20,982 nucleotides of DNA from JBDNFP01 sp041689775 (GTDB lineage: Bacteria; Bacteroidota; Bacteroidia; Cytophagales; Spirosomataceae). The notes below the pieces were generated by a model. The model was not told the DNA's origin, did no database searches, and saw only the letters and a program-made list of their open reading frames with translations. A program made the translations under genes and the position numbers. Below, one piece after another: positions 14,347-20,982 of the stretch (position 1 is its first letter; each line of letters opens with the position of its first letter). The stretch covers positions 1 to 20,982 of the forward strand of contig JBDNFP010000195.1 of assembly GCA_041689775.1 (NCBI GenBank), given 5' to 3'.

Positions 14347-15375
14347 CTATTTTGAGTTAGTTAACGTAGCTTTTAGAATATTCTCCTGGTCACCAAATTC
14401 TGGATGTTTGTAAATCTGTACACCATGGTAATTTTGTATCACAGGCTTTTCTTGGGGTTTGAACCGATGAAACGGCAATGCTTTTTGAGTTGAGTAGTGA
14501 CATACGTACGATTTACGGGTACTGTCCGGATTGGTAATGAGACCTCCACCATGAGCTAGTGCCGAGTGCCAGATTAATGCGTCCCCCCGTTTGATAAGCA
14601 ATGTTTCTTTGGAATACCCTTGTGCTGGACAGTTTGTATCCAAGTACTCGGCAAATTCGAGCGGGTTTCGAGTAGATCGCTCATTAGACAGAATTCCATT
14701 GCCAAAGTTGAACTTAGGCAACTTGTGCGAGCCTACGTAGTAATACAGTGGTCCAGAATCAGGGCGGATATCTTCCAGAGGTATCCATGCCGCTGCCAAA
14801 TGGCTAGGGATCTTCGCCGTTACCCAAGGAAAATCCTGGTGAGTGGGTTGCTGACTGCCAAACATAAAGGTCAGACTTTGCATCACTACGATTTGTTGCT
14901 GAAAAACTGCTTCCAGAAAGTTCACAATGGCCGGATGCGTCATAAGATCCTTTCCGGTTTCAGAAAGATTATGAAAATCATTCAGTTTCACATATTTCCC
15001 TTTCAAATCTTCCTTTGGAAAATCTTTGATCATACGCTCCTGATTGGGTTGGAACTTTGGTAGATCTATCCGAGCCGTCAGTGTATATTTATCTGGATTA
15101 GTAAGGAGTTCTTCCACATCCTGCCAGTAGGCATCAATCAAATTCTCAGGAATAACATTTTCAAGGACCACGTAGCCATTTTTTTGCCAAAAACGCAACT
15201 TTTCTTCCAGATTGAAAGTAAGCGGAAAGCGGGGCTTAAAGTTTTTTACAAAGGAATTAATATCTGGATCTTCGTGATCGATCCATGGTATGGTAGCCCT
15301 ATCAAACTCCGTCTTGGGTAATATTTTCTCTCTAATGGCAATGGCCATATTTTTTAATTGTAAAATTCGGCTCAT
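14347..15375 (-). CDS. Phytanoyl-CoA dioxygenase (PhyH) family Fe(II)/2-oxoglutarate oxygenase
   Basis: From ATG 15375 (MSRILQLKNMAIAIREK) the protein has 342 residues. The open frame extends to a GTG at 15420, which is less likely as a start. The jelly-roll iron site is visible: HQD in QPTHQDFPWV (proximal His and Asp) and the distal His in WHSALAHGGG, followed by Arg in NPDSTRKSYVCHYS for 2-oxoglutarate. GYVVLENVIPENLIDAYWQD is the typical N-terminal PhyH segment. These enzymes hydroxylate aliphatic carbons; members range from lipid to small-molecule and sugar-modifying enzymes, so no substrate is assigned. There is no signal peptide, so it is cytoplasmic. It is divergent from parA, and the 170-base gap between them holds the parA promoter and operators. 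Confidence 0.88.
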   Translation of the reverse strand: MSRILQLKNMAIAIREKILPKTEFDRATIPWIDHEDPDINSFVKNFKPRFPLTFNLEEKLRFWQKNGYVVLENVIPENLIDAYWQDVEELLTNPDKYTLTARIDLPKFQPNQERMIKDFPKEDLKGKYVKLNDFHNLSETGKDLMTHPAIVNFLEAVFQQQIVVMQSLTFMFGSQQPTHQDFPWVTAKIPSHLAAAWIPLEDIRPDSGPLYYYVGSHKLPKFNFGNGILSNERSTRNPLEFAEYLDTNCPAQGYSKETLLIKRGDALIWHSALAHGGGLITNPDSTRKSYVCHYSTQKALPFHRFKPQEKPVIQNYHGVQIYKHPEFGDQENILKATLTNSK

Positions 15376-15515
15376 AATTGATTGGGAATTATTGGTTTTA
15401 TTTGGATGTACGTACAGCACATGAATTTATAAAATTTTCATGAATAAGTGATATTAAGTTATTAAACGGCGAACAATTTTCTAATCCGCTAATCTAGTTT
15501 AGTTAAAAAAGTAAA

Positions 15516-15523
15516 TATTTTTG
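15516..15523 (+). promoter_or_regulatory. parA -7 promoter element
   Basis: TATTTTTG matches TAnnTTTG exactly, 70 bases before the parA ATG. Its last three bases are also the start of operator O1 (TTGTC at 15521), so a bound protein would cover the promoter. Confidence 0.55.
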
Positions 15524-15581
15524 TCCATAATTATTGACAATTACGAAATAAAAATGCTTATTTGTCTATGATTTTAGACAA
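15521..15581 (+). promoter_or_regulatory. Paired parA operators O1 and O2 (TTGTC-N10-GACAA twice)
   Basis: O1 at 15521-15540 and O2 at 15562-15581 both have the form TTGTC-N10-GACAA, and the ten inner bases are alike (CATAATTATT and TATGATTTTA). Their centres are 41 bp apart, about four helical turns. O2 is embedded in a longer 12-bp inverted repeat (15557-15568 with 15575-15586) that ends 6 bases before the start codon. O1 overlaps the -7 element and probable start site. The arrangement is what an autorepressor would use; ParA with its N-terminal HTH-like domain is the obvious candidate. Confidence 0.65.
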
Positions 15582-15592
15582 ATAAGCCACCT

Positions 15593-16540
15593 ATGCTCAC
15601 AAATGATGCCGTTGTAGAGTTTCTGGGTCAAAACCCGGCTCTATCCCTTTCCATTCTCGAGAAAGAGGCTGGTTTACCTTCTTCTACTCTTTCCAAAGCT
15701 ATGGCCGGCCGCCGCACGCTTAACGAAAAGCACTTATTAACTCTGATTCCTGTACTTTCCAAATATGGATTTTCTGGTTCAGCCCGACGAAAGGCAAAAG
15801 TTTATTCTGTGATTAACCATAAAGGCGGCGTCGGAAAAACTACTACTACCATCAACCTAGGCAAAGCGTTAGCACTTAAAAATTACCGGATATTGATGGT
15901 AGATATGGACTCCCAAGGAAACCTATCACAATCATTAGGAATTGACGAACCCGAAGTTCAGGTAGTTCATACTTTACTCAAAAACATACCTCTGGTTACC
16001 CACTCAATCGATGAGCGCTATGATCTTGCTCCTAGTGATCTTGAACTAGCGTATGCCGACCTCGAACTAGTACAGGCAGTGGGGGGAGTAAACCAGCTAC
16101 GAAATGCGTTAGCACCCCTGTTAGATCGCTATGACTATATCTTGATCGACTGTCCACCAGCCCTTAACATCTTCACAAATTCAGCCTTGGTTGCCTCGGA
16201 TGCCTGTCTAATAACCCTTCAACCAGAAGCCTCCGCCATGAAAGGCGTCTCAAACCTTTTTGACCGTATTTTCCAGGTTCGGGATCGGATTAATTATACC
16301 TTGAAAGTGGAGGGAATACTTTTGACCATGGTCGACCGGCGTTTGAAGGTGCACCGCGATATGATTGATTATATCAAACAAACTTTAGTCGATTTCCGGA
16401 TTTTCGATTCAGAAATCCGGAATAATGTGGCGGTAAAAGAATCTCAGATCGCCCAGCAGGACATATTTACTTATGCGCCTCAATCAAACGCAGCCGAAGA
16501 CTACATGAAATTAGCCATTGAACTAACCACAAACGCCTAA
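15593..16540 (+). CDS. parA: ParA partition ATPase with N-terminal HTH-like domain
   Basis: This 315-residue protein has, at residues 1-60, a helix-turn-helix-like region (LSILEKEAGLPSSTLSKAMA), as in type Ia ParA proteins that bind their own promoter. The deviant Walker A box KGGVGKTT lies at 77-84, DMDSQGNLSQ (Walker A') near 104-113 and the Walker B strand YDYILIDCPPAL near 180-191. ParA uses ATP-dependent nucleoid binding to move ParB-bound plasmid copies apart. It is followed by parB after 17 bases, so they form one operon. Regulation by two TTGTC-N10-GACAA operators upstream is likely. It marks the window as replicon backbone, not simple chromosomal accessory DNA, although a chromid would look the same. 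Confidence 0.93.
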   Translation: MLTNDAVVEFLGQNPALSLSILEKEAGLPSSTLSKAMAGRRTLNEKHLLTLIPVLSKYGFSGSARRKAKVYSVINHKGGVGKTTTTINLGKALALKNYRILMVDMDSQGNLSQSLGIDEPEVQVVHTLLKNIPLVTHSIDERYDLAPSDLELAYADLELVQAVGGVNQLRNALAPLLDRYDYILIDCPPALNIFTNSALVASDACLITLQPEASAMKGVSNLFDRIFQVRDRINYTLKVEGILLTMVDRRLKVHRDMIDYIKQTLVDFRIFDSEIRNNVAVKESQIAQQDIFTYAPQSNAAEDYMKLAIELTTNA

Positions 16541-16557
16541 TAACGAAGGTAAGTACT

Positions 16558-17415
16558 ATGAAAAAATACCAGAGCTTTTTAGGAGAAAACCGGATGATCA
16601 AAGACCAAGGACTTTTACGGCATGAAGATATACGGAAGCGTATCCAAGTACTTCCTGAACTTGAAGACCTGATTCCTCCGCTGCTCGCAGATGAGTTTTC
16701 TCAGCTGGAAACCAACATATTGAAAGAGGGCTGTCGGGAAGCGTTACTCATTTGGGAAGTTGACCAATCAGAAGGTACTATCGAAAAAGGACAATACATT
16801 TTGGTGGATGGACACAACCGTTTTCGCATATGTACCAAACATCAGCTTGATTTTAGGATTCACCTGATTTCGTTTCCCAGGTTGACGGAAGTGAAAGACT
16901 ATATGATTGATAATCAATTGGGTAGGCGTAATCTTTCGCCCGAGCAAATTTCTTATCTGCGAGGAAAAAAGTATAATGCACAGAAGTTATCCAAGGGAAA
17001 ATACGAACGTTCAGACCATAAGGGTCAAAATGTCCCTTATGAATTCGAAGGTACGACAGCGGAGCGTTTAGCCGAGCAATTCAATGTTAGCCAAAAGACG
17101 ATTAAGCGGGATGCCGAGTTTGCAGAAGGACTCGATAAACTATCCTCTGAAAAGAAAAAAGAGGTGCTAAGTGGAAAACTCAAAATGCGAAAGTCGGACA
17201 TTCAGGCACTAGCAAGGGGAGAGAATTTGCCTACGTCTAAGCAAATATCTGTTAAAAGCACGAAAGACTTGATCAAGGGAGGTGCAAATCAAAAATCGGC
17301 GCTGATTCAAAAAATAAATACTCTTGCTACCCGTCTGGATGCTGATGCAAAAGGTACTCAAAAGATTTGTGAGCAGCTTATTCAGGCAGCCAACGAGTTA
17401 AAAAGCTTGAACTAG
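16558..17415 (+). CDS. parB: ParB-family partition protein (DGHNR variant)
   Basis: The protein has 285 residues. The N-terminal ParB/Srx fold spans about 40-145: FSQLETNILKEGCREALLIW, then YILVDGHNRFRICTKH, then DYMIDNQLGRRNLSPEQISY. Where chromosomal ParB has the GERR CTP-binding motif, this protein has GHNR, as in some plasmid relatives. A helix-turn-helix follows (TTAERLAEQFNVSQKTIKRD, about 162-181). The C-terminus (about 230-285) is helical and may dimerise. It starts 17 bases after parA. The gene contains one copy of the 25-bp palindrome CATAAGGG-N9-CCCTTATG at 17017-17041, between the N-terminal domain and the HTH, encoding a linker (HKGQNVPYE). That makes it a candidate site for its own product. 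Confidence 0.9.
   Translation: MKKYQSFLGENRMIKDQGLLRHEDIRKRIQVLPELEDLIPPLLADEFSQLETNILKEGCREALLIWEVDQSEGTIEKGQYILVDGHNRFRICTKHQLDFRIHLISFPRLTEVKDYMIDNQLGRRNLSPEQISYLRGKKYNAQKLSKGKYERSDHKGQNVPYEFEGTTAERLAEQFNVSQKTIKRDAEFAEGLDKLSSEKKKEVLSGKLKMRKSDIQALARGENLPTSKQISVKSTKDLIKGGANQKSALIQKINTLATRLDADAKGTQKICEQLIQAANELKSLN
17017..17041. repeat. 25-bp palindromic site C inside parB
   Basis: CATAAGGG, then TCAAAATGT, then CCCTTATG: the eight-base arms are perfect and the nine-base centre is partly symmetric. It matches sites A (13282-13306) and B (14269-14293) at the same length. Unlike A and B the palindrome does not extend further into the flanks, as expected in coding DNA. Candidate parS-like partition site. 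Confidence 0.6.
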
Positions 17416-17438
17416 TACCCTACAGTTTAAAAGTTACT

Positions 17439-17452
17439 GTGAGGAATATGTG
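17439..17452 (-). repeat. Inverted iteron core 1
   Basis: GTGAGGAATATGTG is the exact reverse complement of the iteron core CACATATTCCTCAC. The match extends to CGCACATATTCCTCACAG when read on the minus strand. It lies 24 bases after the parB stop. Confidence 0.8.
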
Positions 17453-17564
17453 CGTTTATTAGCAGCAATTACTCGGTTCTCGCTCTAAGGCGAAGGCTGG
17501 TTCTGGTGAATGAGGCCCATTTCCCAGGGTATCTAGTCCTGAACCAAATAACTAAAATACTGAT

Positions 17565-17578
17565 GTGAGGAATATGTG
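17565..17578 (-). repeat. Inverted iteron core 2
   Basis: A second exact inverted copy of the 14-base core, 126 bp from the first and 275 bp upstream of the direct array. Isolated inverted repeats like these often serve copy-number control in iteron plasmids. Confidence 0.8.
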
Positions 17579-17679
17579 TTTAAACGAAATTATTGATTTA
17601 TGAACAAATGACTTCGCGCGCCCCCCGTGTTTCATATTCCTGCCAAATTTAATAGCTCAAACTATTGAATACAAGCCTT

Positions 17680-17688
17680 TTATTCACA
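17680..17688 (+). promoter_or_regulatory. DnaA-box-like site
   Basis: TTATTCACA fits the TTATNCACA consensus for DnaA binding. A single 9-mer can occur by chance; its place beside an AT-rich region and iterons supports it. Confidence 0.45.
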
Positions 17689-17839
17689 CAATGGAACCGC
17701 CATTGCTAATGATTTTCTCTTTTTACTATTGTGAATTATTTCAACAACTACAAATTGTTGTTTTCTTTTTATTTATTCTCTTATACATACTTTAGGCTCT
17801 GTAACCTACTGAAAATCAATTTATTACAAGCAATAAAAA

Positions 17840-17971
17840 CACATATTCCTCACAGTTTAAGCACATATTCCTCTCGTATCACGCACATATTCCTCACAGT
17901 TTAAGCACATATTCCTCTCGTATCACGCACATATTCCTCACAATAAAAGCACGTATTCCTCACATAAAAAC
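17840..17971 (+). repeat. Six direct 22-bp iterons (Rep binding sites)
   Basis: Cores CACATATTCCTC begin at 17840, 17862, 17884, 17906, 17928 and 17950, exactly 22 bp apart; the last has CACG instead of CACA. Units 1 and 3 are identical to each other, as are units 2 and 4, so 17840-17883 and 17884-17927 form an exact 44-bp tandem duplication. Units 5 and 6 are more diverged after the core. Rep_3-family initiators bind such arrays to open the origin, and the array ends 59 bases before the rep start. Confidence 0.93.
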
Positions 17972-18030
17972 ACAAGTTGGAACTTTGAGTGTTTTTATTG
18001 AAATTGCTTTTGTATTGCAAGCCCTTGACT

Positions 18031-19455
18031 ATGAATACCGAACTAGAAAGCGATAGAGCCCAGAAGTTTAAAGCAATTACCTTCATTAAAAAGAGTAACG
18101 AGCTGGTAGAAGCCCGTTATCGATTTACGCTTTGGGAGATCAGGCTGTTTGAAAAAATGGTAAAGGAAATTCGTCATTCGGATACCGATTTCAAGCAGGT
18201 GGATATATTCATCCGCGACTTTATTGCGGAATATGGCAAAAAGTCTAACGGCAAGCTGTATCAGGAAATTCGCAAAGCAGAAGAACTTTTGCTGAATCGG
18301 GTAGTGCACATTCCGTACGTCGATGAGTCGGGTGAAAACAGGTTGAAAAGTTATCCGCTGATGGCCATGGTGGATCGCCCGCAGGATATTACCGGGTATG
18401 GTAAGGAGGACGGATTTATTAGCTTAAAGTTCAACGGAGAGCTGAGTCCCTATCTACTCCAACTGAAACAGCGGTACACACAGTACGATCCCGAAATAAC
18501 GATGCAGATCGATTCGGCCTACGTGATCAGAACCTATGAGCTGTTGAAGCTGTATGAATACATTGGATCAAAAACAGTGCAGTTTGATGAGTTCCGTGAG
18601 ATGATCGGAGCGAAAGAGTACGATGGTCGATTAAAAAAAGTGTTGAAGGATACCTTGAAAACGTGGGAACACGTAAAGCAACGAGTACTGGAACCTGCCT
18701 ACAAAGAGATCAACGAGAAGGCGGATATTTCCTTCGAGTACGAGCCAACCTACGATCGAAAAAAAGGGGTAGGTCGTAAAAAAGTGTCAGGCATTCGTTT
18801 CTTCAATATTAAATCCGCTAAGGATCGCACCAAGCCTAAGGAGGCAAATGGTATCTCTGCCGTCCCGAAAGGGGAAGAGTTTGAGAGTGTGTACCAACTT
18901 GTGAAGGAGTATGTGGATAGCGGAACGGTTGAAAAGTGGTTTCGCGACTATCCCTTGGGGCAAATAAAGAAAGGGGTTAACTATACCCTAAATCGACTAG
19001 ACGAAGGGCAATCTATTCGTAATATCGGGGGTTTTTTACAAGCAATGGTAGCGGTCAATAATTTGTCCGATCCGATCGAAAATCGAAAAAAGACAACCCA
19101 GGAAAAGAGTAAGAGGGAGGACCTGGCCAAAGAAAAAGCAGCGATGACCAACTCGTTGGAACAACACAAAGAAAATTTACAGGCATCGCTGTTTGAAAAG
19201 CAAATCACGATAAGCCTGGAACTGATTGAAACGAAGCCACCTCTGAAAACTAAGCTAATCGAAAAGGCCGGGAATAATCTATTTGCCCGTTATGATTCGT
19301 CGATAGAGTTTAGTGATAATCTTAAAAGCGCCCCATTTCAGGCCTTTGTGGTCAACTTTGTGCTTGGAGAGCACCCACGAGCCTTCCAAGCGCTTATAAA
19401 CGAATACAACGCTATGTTTGATGCCTTAAACGAGCAGTTGGTAGGCGTCAGGTAA
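18031..19455 (+). CDS. Replication initiation protein, Rep_3 (RepB) superfamily
   Basis: From ATG 18031 (MNTELESDRAQKFKAITF) the protein has 474 residues. A longer frame to 17989 is not favoured because it begins with a non-ATG codon and adds a hydrophobic leader. The N-terminal half carries the two winged-helix domains of Rep_3 initiators: NELVEARYRFTLWEIRLFEKM, IDSAYVIRTYELLKLYEY and FDEFREMIGA, followed by KQRVLEPAYKEINEKADISF. The C-terminal ~200 residues (a highly charged linker, then a helical end) are longer than in small Rep proteins and unassigned. It binds the iterons immediately upstream, starts replication, and at high level normally inhibits it by pairing iteron arrays. This is general knowledge of the family, not shown here. 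Confidence 0.92.
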   Translation: MNTELESDRAQKFKAITFIKKSNELVEARYRFTLWEIRLFEKMVKEIRHSDTDFKQVDIFIRDFIAEYGKKSNGKLYQEIRKAEELLLNRVVHIPYVDESGENRLKSYPLMAMVDRPQDITGYGKEDGFISLKFNGELSPYLLQLKQRYTQYDPEITMQIDSAYVIRTYELLKLYEYIGSKTVQFDEFREMIGAKEYDGRLKKVLKDTLKTWEHVKQRVLEPAYKEINEKADISFEYEPTYDRKKGVGRKKVSGIRFFNIKSAKDRTKPKEANGISAVPKGEEFESVYQLVKEYVDSGTVEKWFRDYPLGQIKKGVNYTLNRLDEGQSIRNIGGFLQAMVAVNNLSDPIENRKKTTQEKSKREDLAKEKAAMTNSLEQHKENLQASLFEKQITISLELIETKPPLKTKLIEKAGNNLFARYDSSIEFSDNLKSAPFQAFVVNFVLGEHPRAFQALINEYNAMFDALNEQLVGVR

Positions 19456-19590
19456 CTTGGAAAGTATTCAGGTTATCAGATTACAAGTATAAAACGGGAA
19501 TGAATAGATTTTAAAGGTAAATTCAGAATACCTAAGTTTACAGAGATCACGCGAGATATTTATCCAATTCCTTACATCATAAACCTATCC

Positions 19591-20859
19591 ATGAGATTCA
19601 GAACTCCAATCATACTACCCAAAAACTTGCTTAAAAATAGGAGCATTTTTTCTGTGTTAATCGTAGGGTTATCACTGATTAGTCAAGTGAGCTTTGGTCA
19701 AAAATCGGGTACTCAACCTAACTTTATTGTGATTTTTACCGACGATCAGGGTTACGGCGATTTGGGCTGTTATGGTCATCCGAGTATCAAAACTCCTAAC
19801 CTTGACCGGATGGCCACCGAAGGTCAAAAATGGACTAATTTCTACGTAGCGGCCAATGTGTGTACCCCATCGAGGGCAGGGCTGCTAACGGGACGTCTTC
19901 CGGTTAGGAACGGTATGTGTAGTGATACCCGAAGAGTACTTTTTCCGGATTCTGACGGAGGTTTGCCCCAAAGCGAAATCACCATTGCCCGCTTATTGAA
20001 AGGTAATGGGTACCGTACCGCGGCTATTGGGAAATGGCACCTCGGGCACCTTGCTCCGTATCTACCCACGAGTCATGGTTTTGATTCGTACTACGGCATT
20101 CCGTACAGCAACGACATGGATCAGGTCAATACGGTGGATCGTAAACTCCGGTTCGCCGACCCGAAAATTGAGTACTTTCAGGTACCTCTGATGCGCGATA
20201 CCACCATCATTGAGCGCCCGGCGGATCAGAATACGATCGTAAAGCGCTACACCGAAGAGGCCGTCAAAATTATCAAAGCCAACAAGAAGAAGCCATTTTT
20301 TCTGTACATGGCGCATTCGCTTCCCCACGTTCCCTTGTTTGCCTCGCCGGATTTCAAGGGAAAGAGTGAGCGCGGCCTTTACGGAGATGTTATCGAAGAG
20401 ATTGATTGGAGTGTGGGGCAGATACTCGCAACGCTCAAAAAGGAAGGCCTTGATAAAAATACCTACGTGATTTTTACGTCGGACAATGGTCCTTGGGTTG
20501 TTTACAACGAGCAGGGTGGATCGGCCGGGCCGCTTTTTGGAGCCAAAGGGACAAGTTACGAGGGTGGGGTCAGAGTACCCGCTATTGTGTGGGGACCCGG
20601 TAGGGTAAAGCCCGCGGTAATTTCCGAAATGGGAAGTACGCTCGATTTGCTTCCGACTATTTGTAAACTTTCGGGTACTCCGGTTCCAACCGATCGTGTA
20701 TACGATGGATGCGACTTGTCTGAGGTATTGAGCGGAAAAGGTAGGAGCCCCCGGAATGAATTATTTTATTACCACGGTACCCGCCTTTTTGCGGCGCGCA
20801 AAGGAAATTATAAGCTATACTATTATCGAAATAATCCGGCTGGTACTGTACCCTACTAA
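19591..20859 (+). pseudogene. Secreted sulfatase (arylsulfatase-like), C-terminally truncated
   Basis: The protein has 422 residues with a signal peptide (about 17-36, ending SFGQ). Sulfatase signatures are complete: metal ligands Asp51-Asp52 in IFTDDQGYGDLG, the formylglycine motif CTPSRAGLLTGR with Cys91, GKWHLGH (about 148-154), HSLPHVPLF and TSDNGPW. The Cys-type motif requires oxidation to formylglycine by an FGE or anSME enzyme elsewhere. The frame ends ARKGNYKLYYYRNNPAG then TVPY and stop. Family members normally continue for several dozen residues here (a YDL...E.. segment), so the end looks cut off by a rearrangement near 20845-20855. The catalytic domain is whole, so activity cannot be excluded. 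The substrate is probably a sulfated sugar. No exact -7 element precedes it (TAAGTTTA at 19533 lacks the final G). Confidence 0.75.
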
Positions 20860-20925
20860 AATGAAAGGATTAAATGGGAAAATCGGATTTTTGTAGTTCC
20901 TCAACAACAAATCTCCTTTTTTCCC

Positions 20926-20982
20926 ATGAAGCAGAGCCTCATCGACGAAATTACGAAAGTTCTAAAAAGAGTGCCAATCGTA
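20926..20982 (+). CDS. Start of an unidentified gene, cut by the window end
   Basis: ATG 20926 opens a frame of 19 codons to the edge (MKQSLIDEITKVLKRVPIV). A T-rich, ATTTTTG-containing stretch precedes it, but there is no exact promoter element. Its place directly after the truncated sulfatase makes a transposase of an inserted element a reasonable guess, but 19 residues are too few to assign a family. Confidence 0.3.
   Translation, partial: MKQSLIDEITKVLKRVPIV

Larger units (their letters stand above)
17416..18030. other. Replication origin region (no protein gene)
   Basis: This 615-base gap between parB and rep holds two inverted iteron cores (17439-17452, 17565-17578), a GC-rich patch with a run of six C (17617-17632), a DnaA-box-like site (17680-17688), a strongly AT-rich stretch (about 17700-17840) suited to strand opening, and six 22-bp iterons (17840-17971) just before rep. 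A small CAACAA/TTGTTG hairpin (17742-17760) is followed by T-rich DNA. The layout is that of an iteron-regulated theta origin. Confidence 0.85.

Noticed and set aside
14620..15063. 147-codon + strand open frame inside the PhyH-family gene
   Set aside because: Its translation has no recognisable motif, while the opposite strand has a complete iron-binding and 2-oxoglutarate site.
17840..17971. Repeat array as a CRISPR
   Set aside because: The 22-bp period leaves no unique spacers, the linkers repeat exactly, and it adjoins a Rep_3 gene: these are iterons.
17989..18030. Upstream extension of the rep gene
   Set aside because: It starts with a non-ATG codon, adds an atypical hydrophobic leader to a cytoplasmic initiator, and ATG 18031 gives a normal Rep_3 start.
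17415..20855. Shared TACCCTAC at 17416-17423 and 20848-20855 as insertion ends
   Set aside because: An 8-base match with no extended similarity is expected by chance at this distance.

Overview
The window looks like part of a plasmid (or other ParAB/iteron replicon) from a Bacteroidota host, most likely a Cytophagales/Spirosomataceae-type bacterium. Reasons: Bacteroidota -7 promoter elements (TAnnTTTG) before several genes, few recognisable Shine-Dalgarno sequences, families typical of that phylum (DUF6132, DUF2490, frequent secreted enzymes and lipoproteins), and a parA-parB-iteron-Rep_3 block at 15.5-19.5 kb. The host assignment is inferred from protein style, not from a search.

Layout. 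1-532: decayed ISAs1-family insertion sequence at the window edge. 702-2036: a small operon, partly dead: a membrane-protein gene with an in-frame TAA, an intact DUF6132 protein, an intact thioredoxin, and a methyltransferase gene with a nonsense codon and frameshifts. 2103-5635: a compact, apparently live run: secreted rhodanese, fatty-acid-hydroxylase-family membrane enzyme, a tiny membrane protein, a membrane-anchored diheme TsdA-like cytochrome (thiosulfate/tetrathionate chemistry) and a DUF2490 outer-membrane protein. 5562-10951: a duplicated [DUF2490 tail + promoter + OprD-like porin] unit. Copy 1 of the porin is truncated and copy 2 is full length. Between them lies an AT-rich insert with a frameshifted zinc-metallopeptidase lipoprotein, a small lipoprotein and a probable serine-recombinase remnant. 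11049-15375: a secreted alpha-galactosidase-like glycoside hydrolase, a SASA/GDSL-like acetylesterase and a phytanoyl-CoA-dioxygenase-family oxygenase. 15516-17415: parA-parB with a paired operator. 17416-18030: origin region with six 22-bp iterons, two inverted iteron cores, a DnaA-box-like site and an AT-rich stretch. 18031-19455: Rep_3 initiator. 19591-20859: secreted sulfatase missing its C-terminal end. 20926 to the edge: start of another gene.

How it fits together. Thioredoxin, rhodanese and the TsdA-like cytochrome form a sulfane-sulfur/thiosulfate theme. The rhodanese run and both porin copies share one promoter architecture: a 14-bp Crp/Fnr-like palindrome whose centre lies exactly 29.5 bp upstream of the TAnnTTTG element (about -41 from the expected transcription start). 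A weaker version precedes the decayed operon. This points to one plasmid-borne regulon whose regulator is not in the window. A second signal is a 25-bp palindrome (CATAAGGG-N9-CCCTTATG) present three times: inside parB and on both sides of the esterase gene. It is a candidate partition site or other protein-binding site not explained by the genes. Several genes here (transposase, DUF2892-like protein, methyltransferase, porin copy 1, zincin, sulfatase) are broken, so the region is in flux.
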